Part shown: one piece after another, positions 6,514-13,866 of the stretch
How positions within the stretch are numbered: the stretch's first letter is position 1
How the letters are laid out: every line of letters starts with the position of its first letter
From: JAHIZC01 sp043813305
Lineage (GTDB): Bacteria > Omnitrophota > Gorgyraeia > Gygaellales > Profunditerraquicolaceae
NCBI GenBank assembly: GCA_043813305.1
Contig: JBDRLC010000003.1
Span: forward strand, 1-24,456
Length of the DNA: 24,456 nt
Direction: 5' to 3'
Made by a program: the position numbers and the translations under genes
Notes under the pieces: generated by a model
Database searches by the model: none
What the model was told of the DNA's origin: nothing
The model's input: only the letters and a program-made list of their open reading frames with translations

Positions 6514-8459
6514 AGGAGAGAATAGGTATTTTTATTTGTGAGTGTGGCCCGAATATTAAAGATGCGATGAATCTTGAGGAAGTGTTGGAGTATACTAATA
6601 CTTTGGATAACGTAGTTATTGCAAAAGTATCCAATCTTTTATGTTCGCAAGGAGGAAAGGATTTATTAAAAAAAGACATAAAAGAAAACAATTTGGATCG
6701 TATAGTCATTGCCGCCTGTTCGCCTAAAGAGCATGAAGTCACTTTTAAAAAAGTATTACGAGAAGCAGGAATGAATCCTTTTCTCCTGCAAATTGCCAAT
6801 ATAAGAGAGCAATGCGCCTGGATAATCAAGGATAGAGCGCAAGCCGCTCAAAAAGCAAAGGCCATAATTAAAGCAGCGGTCAAGAGAGTAATCTATCACG
6901 AAGTATTAGATATTAAAGAGATTGATTCTAATTCCGATGTTCTTGTGGTAGGAGCGGGTATCTCCGGAATTAGCGCTGCTTTGACTCTAGCTCAAAAGAA
7001 CAGAAGGGTTTTTCTTGTTGAACAGCTGCCTTCGATCGGAGGTAAGGCAGTGCGATACGAAGAAGTATTTCCTAATTTAGAATGTGCCTCCTGTATGCTT
7101 GAGCCAAAATTTGATGAAGTTCTACATCATGAACAGATAAAGCTATTTACTCTAAGTGAGGTTCAAGAGGTGCTGGGATTTTACGGAAATTTTGTGGTTA
7201 AGATCAATAAAAAGGCCAGATTTGTTAGCGAAGCCTGTATAGGTTGCCAAGCATGTTTTGAAGTCTGTCCGGTTAAAGTGAAAAATGAGTTTAATCAGGG
7301 ACTCAATGATAGGAAGGCAATTTATATTGCTTACCCCGGGGCTCTGCCTAATGTAGCGGTGATAGACAGCAAGAACTGTTTGCATATGCAGGGTAAAGTT
7401 TGTACAGCCTGCAAAGATGCCTGTCCTTTTGGCGCAATTAACTATGAAGAAAAAGATGAAACTCTAGAGTTAAATGTGGGTGCTATAGTTTTGGCTACTG
7501 GTTTTGATATGTTTGATCTGAACAAGGTGCCTCAGTACGGATATGGTAAAGCGCAAGAAGTTTATACTGCCTTAGAATTCGAGAGGTTATTAAATTCAGG
7601 TGGCCCGACAGGAGGAAAAGTTTTATTGAAGAACGGCAAACCTCCAAAGAGTATCGCGCTCGTTCATTGTGTAGGTTCAAGGAATACCAAGTATAATGAA
7701 CACTGTTCCGCTGTCTGCTGCATGTATTCGCTGAAATTCGCTCATTTGATAAAAAAGAAATTACCTGACTCATCGATTACCGAGTTTCATCACGATTTAT
7801 GTCTGCCGGGAAAAGGTTATCAGGCATTTTGTAACAGTGTGGCAAAGGAAAAAGGAGTGGATTTTGTGCGCATGGAAGAGCCAGATTCCGTAGAAATTAA
7901 AGAAAGTAAAGGAAAAATATCGATTAGCTGTAAATCCATGGGTAAAAGTAAAAAATCAGAGTTTGATATGGTAGTTTTGGCACCTGCCATTGAGGGAGCA
8001 AAAGACTCGCAAGCAGTGGCAAAGATATTCGATATCTCTTTGGAAAAGGGTGGTTTCTTTGTGGAAGAGCATGGCAAATTAGCCCCGGTTTCTACTATGT
8101 CTGAGGGCATATTTATTGCCGGCTGTGCTCAAGGTCCAAAAGATATTCAGAGTTGTGTTGCTCAAGCTCAGGCAGCCGCAGGAAGGATACTCTCTAAACT
8201 TATACCAGGAGAGAAATTGACACTTGAGCCGATGGTAGCGGTAATCGATGAAGATCTTTGCTCCGGATGCAAGATATGTATCGGGCTCTGTCCTTACAAG
8301 GCAATAACCTTTGATGAGAAAGAAAAGCAAGCTAAAGTCAATGATGTTTTATGCAGGGGTTGCGGTGTTTGCGTTGCTGCCTGCCCCAGCTCAGCTATAA
8401 AAGCTAAACATTTTACCGATAAGCAGATAACCGCAGAGTTACAAGGATTATTGGAGTAA
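6510..8459 (+). CDS. hdrA: HdrA-like FAD/iron-sulfur oxidoreductase (heterodisulfide reductase subunit A)
   Basis: A flavoprotein of 649 aa, the electron-bifurcating hub in MvhADG-Hdr complexes. In order: the N-terminal HdrA domain (ICECGPNI, residues 9-16), the Rossmann FAD site VVGAGISGISAA (146-157), cysteine groups C243-C246-C249-C253 and C290/C298-C301-C305 for Fe-S clusters, the conserved HCVGSR and HCSAVCCMYSLK segments, and two C-terminal ferredoxin motifs (C584-C587-C590-C594 and C615-C618-C621-C625). It overlaps hypA by 4 nt, and mvhD follows after 21 nt. No hdrB or hdrC is present in the window, so the low- or high-potential partner is encoded elsewhere or is different. All-cysteine residues: no in-frame TGA suggests selenocysteine. 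Confidence 0.93.
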   Translation: MKERIGIFICECGPNIKDAMNLEEVLEYTNTLDNVVIAKVSNLLCSQGGKDLLKKDIKENNLDRIVIAACSPKEHEVTFKKVLREAGMNPFLLQIANIREQCAWIIKDRAQAAQKAKAIIKAAVKRVIYHEVLDIKEIDSNSDVLVVGAGISGISAALTLAQKNRRVFLVEQLPSIGGKAVRYEEVFPNLECASCMLEPKFDEVLHHEQIKLFTLSEVQEVLGFYGNFVVKINKKARFVSEACIGCQACFEVCPVKVKNEFNQGLNDRKAIYIAYPGALPNVAVIDSKNCLHMQGKVCTACKDACPFGAINYEEKDETLELNVGAIVLATGFDMFDLNKVPQYGYGKAQEVYTALEFERLLNSGGPTGGKVLLKNGKPPKSIALVHCVGSRNTKYNEHCSAVCCMYSLKFAHLIKKKLPDSSITEFHHDLCLPGKGYQAFCNSVAKEKGVDFVRMEEPDSVEIKESKGKISISCKSMGKSKKSEFDMVVLAPAIEGAKDSQAVAKIFDISLEKGGFFVEEHGKLAPVSTMSEGIFIAGCAQGPKDIQSCVAQAQAAAGRILSKLIPGEKLTLEPMVAVIDEDLCSGCKICIGLCPYKAITFDEKEKQAKVNDVLCRGCGVCVAACPSSAIKAKHFTDKQITAELQGLLE

Positions 8460-8480
8460 TTTTTAAAAAGTGAGGTTAAG

Positions 8481-8897
8481 ATGAGTGAATTTGAGCCAAA
8501 GATAGTCGGTTTTCTTTGCAACTGGTGTTCTTATGAAGGTGCAGATTCAGCAGGTAAGGCGCAGAAGGAATATCCGGCAAACTTAAGAGTTGTCCGGGTG
8601 ATGTGTAGCGGCAGGATTGACCCGCAGTTTATCATTGAGGCATTTAAAGATGGCGCTGATGGTGTGCTAGTCTTAGGGTGCCATCCGGGAGACTGCCACT
8701 ATAAAGAAGGAAATTATAAGGCGTTAAGAAGATTCAAGTTGTTAAAGAAGGTAGTCGCCAAATTAGGAATAGAAGAAGACAGGCTAAGGCTAGATTGGGT
8801 ATCAGCCAGTGAAGGCGATAAACTGGTTGCAATAGTAACCGATATGGTGGGGAAAGTTAAATCTCTGGGTCCCTTAAAACAGGAATCAGTCGTTTAA
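8481..8897 (+). CDS. mvhD: MvhD, electron-transfer subunit between hydrogenase and HdrA
   Basis: Small iron-sulfur protein (138 aa) that relays electrons from the [NiFe] hydrogenase MvhAG to HdrA. The five cysteines expected of the family are visible: FLCNWCSYEGAD (C13, C16), VMCSGR (C42), and LGCHPGDCHY (C67, C72), with conserved GADGVLVLGCHPGDCHY. The upstream GTGAGG gives a plausible ribosome site. Its order between hdrA and mvhG matches classic mvhDGA loci. Confidence 0.93.
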   Translation: MSEFEPKIVGFLCNWCSYEGADSAGKAQKEYPANLRVVRVMCSGRIDPQFIIEAFKDGADGVLVLGCHPGDCHYKEGNYKALRRFKLLKKVVAKLGIEEDRLRLDWVSASEGDKLVAIVTDMVGKVKSLGPLKQESVV

Positions 8898-8919
8898 GGG
8901 TATAAGAAAGGAAAGAGAG

Positions 8920-9894
8920 ATGGCAAAGCCAAAAGTTGCTTTATACTGGTGTTCGAGTTGTGGTGGATGTGAAGAGTCAGTGGTAGATTTGGCAGAGGAT
9001 ATATTGAAAGTTGTAGAAGCAGTAGATATTGTATTCTGGCCGGTAGCGATGGATTTTAAATATAGCGATGTTGAAGCGATGAAAGATGGTGAGATTGCAG
9101 CCACACTGATAAATGGAGCCATCAGAACGGATGAACAGGAGCACATCGCTAAGTTACTAAGGAAAAAGTCCCAGCTGATTATCGCCCACGGCGCTTGTGC
9201 CCACTTGGGAGGGGTAGTAGGGTTGGCTAATTTCTTCAAACGGGATGATGTTATGGGCCGGGCATATAAAGAAGTTCCTTCAGTAAAGAATCCCGGAGAG
9301 GTTCTTCCGCAAGTTGAGACTGAAGAATCCGGTCGCAAATTAGATTTGCCTGCTTTTCATGATTCGGTAAAGCCTCTGGATCAGGTAATCGACGTAGATT
9401 ATTATATTCCCGGTTGTCCTCCTCCGCCTGACTTAATAAAGAAGGCAGTAATGGCAATTTTAGAGGGTAAATTGCCCGAGAAAGGAACCGTACTGGCAGA
9501 AAAAAAAGCACTTTGTGATTCCTGTTCCCGAAAAGATTCGAAACCAGAGAAGACCAAGGTCAGCGAATTTAAGCGGGTTTATGAAACTGAATGGGATCCC
9601 TCAAAGTGTTTTTTAGATCAGGGGATTATTTGTCTGGGGCCGGCTACTAGAGGCGGTTGCGAAGAAAGGTGCATTAAGGCCAATTATCCCTGTCGGGGAT
9701 GTTTTGGTCCTACCGATAATGTGAAAGATTATGGGGCAAAGAGCTTGGCATTTCTTGCCTCGATAATCGATGTAAACGATGAAGAGCAGTTAAAGAAGAT
9801 AATTGATTCCATAGCCGATCCTGCCGGGCTTTTTTACAGGTATAGTCTGGCCTCCTCAATATTAAAAGGCAATATTAAAAAGGAGTCAAAATGA
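8920..9894 (+). CDS. mvhG: [NiFe] hydrogenase small subunit, MvhG type (group 3c)
   Basis: Carries the Fe-S relay next to the NiFe site of the large subunit. Cytosolic: no twin-arginine signal. The proximal cluster ligands are in CSSCGGCEES (C14, C17), GACAHLGG (C93) and PGCPPPP (C166). The C-terminal part holds further cysteines (C199, C202, C230, C238, C247, C251, C258, C261) for two more clusters, in a pattern ending CRGCFGPTDNVKD. A Shine-Dalgarno (AAGGAAAGAGAG) precedes the ATG. It overlaps mvhA by 4 nt. The 324-aa length is normal for the group. Confidence 0.93.
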   Translation: MAKPKVALYWCSSCGGCEESVVDLAEDILKVVEAVDIVFWPVAMDFKYSDVEAMKDGEIAATLINGAIRTDEQEHIAKLLRKKSQLIIAHGACAHLGGVVGLANFFKRDDVMGRAYKEVPSVKNPGEVLPQVETEESGRKLDLPAFHDSVKPLDQVIDVDYYIPGCPPPPDLIKKAVMAILEGKLPEKGTVLAEKKALCDSCSRKDSKPEKTKVSEFKRVYETEWDPSKCFLDQGIICLGPATRGGCEERCIKANYPCRGCFGPTDNVKDYGAKSLAFLASIIDVNDEEQLKKIIDSIADPAGLFYRYSLASSILKGNIKKESK

Positions 9895-11354
9895 GCAGAC
9901 GAATTACTATTGACCCAATTACCAGATTGGAAGGTCACGGAAAGATTGATATCTTTCTTGATGACAAAGGCAGTGTAGAACGGGCTTATTTGCAGATACC
10001 GGAATTTAGAGGTTTTGAAAAATTCTGTGAAGGCAGAGCAGCGGAAGAGATGCCGGCGCTTACCCAGAAGATCTGCGGAGTCTGCCCTACGGCGCATCAT
10101 ACTGCATCCAGCAAGACACTGGACGCCCTCTTCAATGTAGAGCCGCCACCGGCAGCAAAGAAAATCCGGGAGTTTATTTATAATGCCTTTATGTTCGAGG
10201 ATCACCTCCTACATTTTTACGTTTTGGGTGGACCGGATTTTGTCGTCGGGCCGGATGCGCCTAAGGCAGAGAGAAATATCTTGGGTGTAATATCTAAAGT
10301 CGGTATAGATATCGGTAAAAAAGTAATAGAGATCAGGAACAGGATACGCGGAGTCAATGCTACCATAAGCGGAAGTTCATTATATCCTGTCTGCGGTCTT
10401 CCCGGAGGAGTTTCTAAAGGTATAACAGAAGAAGAGAGAGGGAAGCTAAAGGAGGCAGTAAAGGATACGGTAGAATTTGCCAAGTTTACCTTAAAGGTAT
10501 TTGAAGACGTTGTACTAAAGAATAAACAATATCTTGATCTAGTTACAGGAGATGTCTATTACCACCAGACTTATTATATGGGATTAGTGGATGAGATGAA
10601 TAGAGTGAATTTTTACGACGGGAAGGTCAGGGTGGTGAAACCCAGCGGTGAGGAATTTGTCAAGTTCGAGGCAAAAGATTATCTTAACCATTTAGAGGAG
10701 CGCGTGGAACCCTGGAGTTACCTAAAACTTTTATATCTAAAAAATGTTGGCTGGAAGGGATTCATCGACGGAGCAGACAGCGGAGTTTATCGAGTTGCTC
10801 CGTTAGCCAGATTAAATGCCGCAGAAGGAATGGCCACCCCTTTAGCTCAGGTTGAATATAGGCGGATGTTTGATACCTTGGGAGGTAAACCGGCGCATCA
10901 TACCTTGGCCTATCATTGGGCAAGGCTAGTGGAGGTTATGTATGCAGCAGAGAGAATGAATGAATTAATTTATGACCCTGAAATTACTAACCCTAAAATA
11001 AGAAATATACCTACCCAGCCTCCTAAAGAAGGGGTGGGTGTTTGCGAGGCCCCCAGAGGCACACTTTTTCATCATTATAAAACCAATGAAAAGGGTATCT
11101 TAGAGAAGGCGAATCTCTTAGTAGCAACCCAGAATAATGCTGCAGCCATATGTATGTCTATTGAAAAAGCTGCCAAGAAGCTAATTAAAGGCGACAATGT
11201 CTCTGATGGTTTACTTAACATGGTTGAGATGGCCTTCCGCGCTTATGATCCGTGTATGGCCTGTGCCACGCACAGTTTTCCCGGCGAGACCCCGATGATT
11301 GTAAGTATATATGATAAAGATAGCCACTTAGTAAAGACAATAAAGAGAGATTAA
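9891..11354 (+). CDS. mvhA: [NiFe] hydrogenase large subunit, MvhA type (group 3c)
   Basis: Holds the NiFe(CN)2CO centre that oxidises or produces H2. The N-terminus has ITIDPITRLEGHGKI. The L1 motif ICGVCPTAHH supplies C62 and C65. The L2 motif DPCMACATH supplies C455 and C458. A 26-residue tail follows His461 and is presumably cut off by the protease encoded next, as in other [NiFe] hydrogenases. Length is 487 aa. It begins in an ATGA overlap with mvhG. With HdrA and MvhD next door, the complex most likely couples H2 to ferredoxin and a second acceptor, by analogy with methanogen and acetogen systems. Confidence 0.95.
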   Translation: MSRRITIDPITRLEGHGKIDIFLDDKGSVERAYLQIPEFRGFEKFCEGRAAEEMPALTQKICGVCPTAHHTASSKTLDALFNVEPPPAAKKIREFIYNAFMFEDHLLHFYVLGGPDFVVGPDAPKAERNILGVISKVGIDIGKKVIEIRNRIRGVNATISGSSLYPVCGLPGGVSKGITEEERGKLKEAVKDTVEFAKFTLKVFEDVVLKNKQYLDLVTGDVYYHQTYYMGLVDEMNRVNFYDGKVRVVKPSGEEFVKFEAKDYLNHLEERVEPWSYLKLLYLKNVGWKGFIDGADSGVYRVAPLARLNAAEGMATPLAQVEYRRMFDTLGGKPAHHTLAYHWARLVEVMYAAERMNELIYDPEITNPKIRNIPTQPPKEGVGVCEAPRGTLFHHYKTNEKGILEKANLLVATQNNAAAICMSIEKAAKKLIKGDNVSDGLLNMVEMAFRAYDPCMACATHSFPGETPMIVSIYDKDSHLVKTIKRD

Positions 11355-11363
11355 AAACTGACC

Positions 11364-11852
11364 ATGTATACAAAGGAAGTAAAAACAAATACTTTAATCT
11401 TAGGGATAGGTAATACTATCCGCTTGGATGATAGAGTAGGTATTGAAGTAGTTAGGAGGTTAGCAGAGAAGATAACTTTGGAAGATACGCATATAAAAGA
11501 AAGTTCTGAGGCAGGATTCAACTTATTAGATCTCATACTGGGATACCAAAAACTGATAATCGTAGATTCTATTCAGACTAAAGATGGTAAATCCGGGGAT
11601 ATCTATAGGCTTACAAAGAGCGATTTTACCTTTTCACTTGACCCCTGTTTTTCTCATAATAGCGGATTAGCCAGAGTTTTTGCCTGGGCAGAAAGGGCAA
11701 AACTTCCTGTGCCTAAAGATATAATATTTTATGCTATCGAGATAAAAAAATGCGATATTTTTGGTGAAGGGCTTACCAGGGAAGTAGAAATGGCTATCCC
11801 CGAACTGATCAAATTAATAGAAGAGGAAATTGTTAGTGTAGGTAAAGTTTAA
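11364..11852 (+). CDS. [NiFe] hydrogenase maturation endopeptidase (M52 family)
   Basis: Removes the C-terminal peptide of the large subunit after nickel insertion. The fold signature LILGIGNTIRLDDRVG (residues 11-26) is present. The three likely nickel-sensing ligands, by analogy with HybD, are D23, D68 in LIIVDSIQ and H98 in CFSHNSGL. At 162 aa it is normal length. It starts 9 nt after mvhA, fitting dedicated service to that subunit. Assignment to a specific subtype (HycI, HyaD, HoxW) is not attempted. Confidence 0.92.
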   Translation: MYTKEVKTNTLILGIGNTIRLDDRVGIEVVRRLAEKITLEDTHIKESSEAGFNLLDLILGYQKLIIVDSIQTKDGKSGDIYRLTKSDFTFSLDPCFSHNSGLARVFAWAERAKLPVPKDIIFYAIEIKKCDIFGEGLTREVEMAIPELIKLIEEEIVSVGKV

Positions 11853-11883
11853 TTTTGTAATTGTTAGAAAGGAGGAAGTAGAA

Positions 11884-12108
11884 ATGGCAACAAAAACATT
11901 AGATACCCTAGGACTTAAATGTCCGCAACCAGTTTTAAAGATAGCAGCAATATCTCCAGAGATGGTGGCCGGTGATCTGCTGGAAGTGCTTGGTGATTGT
12001 CCTACCTTTGAGAAAGATATTCGACTTTGGTGCGAGAGGATGAAAAAGGTTGTGCTGGCAGTAAAAGATGAAGGTGGAGGAAAACAAAAAATACAAATCC
12101 AGTTTTAA
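11884..12108 (+). CDS. TusA-family sulfur carrier protein
   Basis: A 74-aa single-domain protein with the family core DTLGLKCPQPVLKI. The CPxP motif places the persulfide-carrying cysteine at C13. The C-terminal WCERMKKVVLAVKDE and IQIQF match the rest of the fold. TusA-like proteins shuttle sulfur for tRNA thiolation, cofactor synthesis or dissimilatory sulfur metabolism. A strong Shine-Dalgarno, GAAAGGAGG (11867-11875), lies 8 nt before the ATG. It is the last gene of the hydrogenase module. A link to HdrA-type sulfur chemistry is possible but not shown. Confidence 0.88.
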   Translation: MATKTLDTLGLKCPQPVLKIAAISPEMVAGDLLEVLGDCPTFEKDIRLWCERMKKVVLAVKDEGGGKQKIQIQF

Positions 12109-12164
12109 ATATATAAGAATATTTTAAAAAAGAACCCCTTAAGATAAAAAGAAAAAGAGGTATT

Positions 12165-12193
12165 TTGCGTATTTAAGCGTTGAGAATTATACG
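12165..12193 (+). promoter_or_regulatory. Putative promoter ahead of the MCP gene
   Basis: TTGCGT (12165-12170) and TATACG (12188-12193) are separated by 17 nt, in the 103-nt gap between tusA and the MCP gene. GCGTAT and ATACGC (12167-12172 and 12189-12194) also form an inverted pair. The MCP Shine-Dalgarno AAGGAGGT follows at 12198-12205, which leaves a very short leader. Pattern match only. Confidence 0.3.
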
Positions 12194-12211
12194 CTAAAAG
12201 GAGGTATCAAG

Positions 12212-13819
12212 ATGAATATGGGGGTAGGTAGAAGGTTAGGGTTAAGTTTTTTAATTCCTGCTTTTTTTCTGTCAGCGGTGCTTATGCTGGTTTTTTCTGA
12301 TATGGTTCCGACGGTTATTGTAAGCGTCTCTATTCTTGGCTTACTGTTAACCGTCTTAATCGGGATAAGCACGACAACGAGGATTACAAGACCTCTAGAA
12401 GTTCTTGCTGATACGATGGACAAAGCGCTTACCAAGGGGGATTTTACCAAGCATAAAATTGTGGTTAATCCTGTTTCTTGTTGGGAGATAAAAAAATGCA
12501 ACCGAAAAGATTGTCCTTCGTATGGGGATAAAGAGATTAAGTGTTGGTATGTTGGGGGGACTTTTTGTAATAACAAAATACAGGGAACTCACGCCCAAAA
12601 AATAGCCGATTGTAAGAATTGCGAGGTCTATAGAAAGTATCACGGAGATGAGTTAATGCGTTTAGCAGATCAGTTCAACGCAATTATTTCTGAACTTGGC
12701 CGTTCAATAAACGATTTGGAATATAGCTCTATGGATCTGGCATTAGGTCTCTCAGAGAGTTTTGAAGGATTAAGAAAGCTTGCACAGGGTGATCCTACGG
12801 TGCGAGTTAGTATTGAGTCAAAAAATGAATTATTGCAACAATTGCAAGTTATGATTAATCAAGCATCACAAGGTATGGAGGAGATTGTAAATCAATCGCA
12901 GGAAATGGCGATAGGTTTATGTGAAAACTTTGAGACCTTGAAGAGGATTTCCGAAGGAGATTTAACTATAGAGCTGCATAGTGGGCAGAATACGAAGAAT
13001 GATTTGTTGGTTAAATTAGGAGAGATAACCAACCAAATGGTTTCCAAGCTAAAATCGCTTGTCAGTAAGGTTAAAGAAACGGGTTTGCATATCACCTCGG
13101 CAACTTCAGAGATTACCTCTGCTGCTGAAGAACAGGCTTCAGGAGCATCTGAGCAATCTTCCAGCGTTACTGAAGTTACCTCTACAGTCGAAGAATTAGC
13201 TACTACTGCTTCTCGTATTGCCGAGAATTCTGAGAATGTTTCCAATATCGCAGATCGTACTTTGGCTGGTATGCAGGAGATAAATAATAAGGTTACTCAA
13301 ACGGCAAAGAAGATTCTTTCTTTAGGTGAGAAGTCCCAATCTATAGGAAATATAACAAAGTTGATTGATTCTATTGCCGAGCAGACAAACCTCCTGGCTT
13401 TAAATGCAGCAATTGAAGCCGCCAGGGCAGGGGAGGCAGGAAAAGGATTTGCGGTTGTAGCTCAGGAAGTAAGAAAACTTGCCGAGCGCTCTTCGGAATC
13501 GACTGAAGAAATACGCCATCTGATAACAGAAATTCAGGGAGAGACTAATTCTACTGTTATGGGCATTGAAGATTCTACTAAGTGGGTAGGGAAAGGGCTG
13601 GAGATGGTAAAGGATACAGCAAAATCAGCAAAAGAGATTTCTTTAGCTACTCAACAACAAAAAACTGCATCAGAACAAGTAGTGGGAGCGATGAGGAGTA
13701 TTGATACCGTAACTAAGCAGTTTGTTTTATCAACGAAACAGACAGCGACTTCTGCCAACGAACTGAATATATTATCTCGGGAACTGAAGACTAAAATTGA
13801 AGAGTTTAATTTAGGATAG
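12212..13819 (+). CDS. Methyl-accepting chemotaxis protein with intracellular Cys-rich (two-CW-like) domain inserted in HAMP
   Basis: Chemoreceptor of 535 aa feeding the CheA encoded next. Two closely spaced membrane helices (about 11-28 and 33-52) leave only a few external residues, so there is no outside ligand domain. The first HAMP helix runs from TRITRPLEVLADTMD to GDFTK (about 56-80). Residues 88-144 then hold seven cysteines (C90, C96, C101, C111, C119, C134, C137) with CWEIKKC and CWYVGGTFC, recognisable as a two-CW type domain. The HAMP second helix resumes at DELMRLADQFN (146-156). Two further HAMP-like units follow (to about 280). The signalling hairpin tip is SIAEQTNLLALNAAIEAARAG (387-407). 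There is no C-terminal NWETF-type pentapeptide. Start fixed by a strong AAGGAGGT 6 nt upstream. Confidence 0.93.
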   Translation: MNMGVGRRLGLSFLIPAFFLSAVLMLVFSDMVPTVIVSVSILGLLLTVLIGISTTTRITRPLEVLADTMDKALTKGDFTKHKIVVNPVSCWEIKKCNRKDCPSYGDKEIKCWYVGGTFCNNKIQGTHAQKIADCKNCEVYRKYHGDELMRLADQFNAIISELGRSINDLEYSSMDLALGLSESFEGLRKLAQGDPTVRVSIESKNELLQQLQVMINQASQGMEEIVNQSQEMAIGLCENFETLKRISEGDLTIELHSGQNTKNDLLVKLGEITNQMVSKLKSLVSKVKETGLHITSATSEITSAAEEQASGASEQSSSVTEVTSTVEELATTASRIAENSENVSNIADRTLAGMQEINNKVTQTAKKILSLGEKSQSIGNITKLIDSIAEQTNLLALNAAIEAARAGEAGKGFAVVAQEVRKLAERSSESTEEIRHLITEIQGETNSTVMGIEDSTKWVGKGLEMVKDTAKSAKEISLATQQQKTASEQVVGAMRSIDTVTKQFVLSTKQTATSANELNILSRELKTKIEEFNLG

Positions 13820-13866
13820 AGTAAAGTTCTAACTCCTAAGATTCTTATAGATATCGGAGCATAACC

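Noticed and set aside
6510..8459. Selenocysteine in HdrA
   Set aside because: Some HdrA proteins use it, but all key positions here are cysteine codons and there is no internal TGA.
9251..9511. Minus-strand open frames across the hydrogenase and chemosensory genes
   Set aside because: They lie fully inside strongly conserved + strand genes, have no domain character and no ribosome sites.
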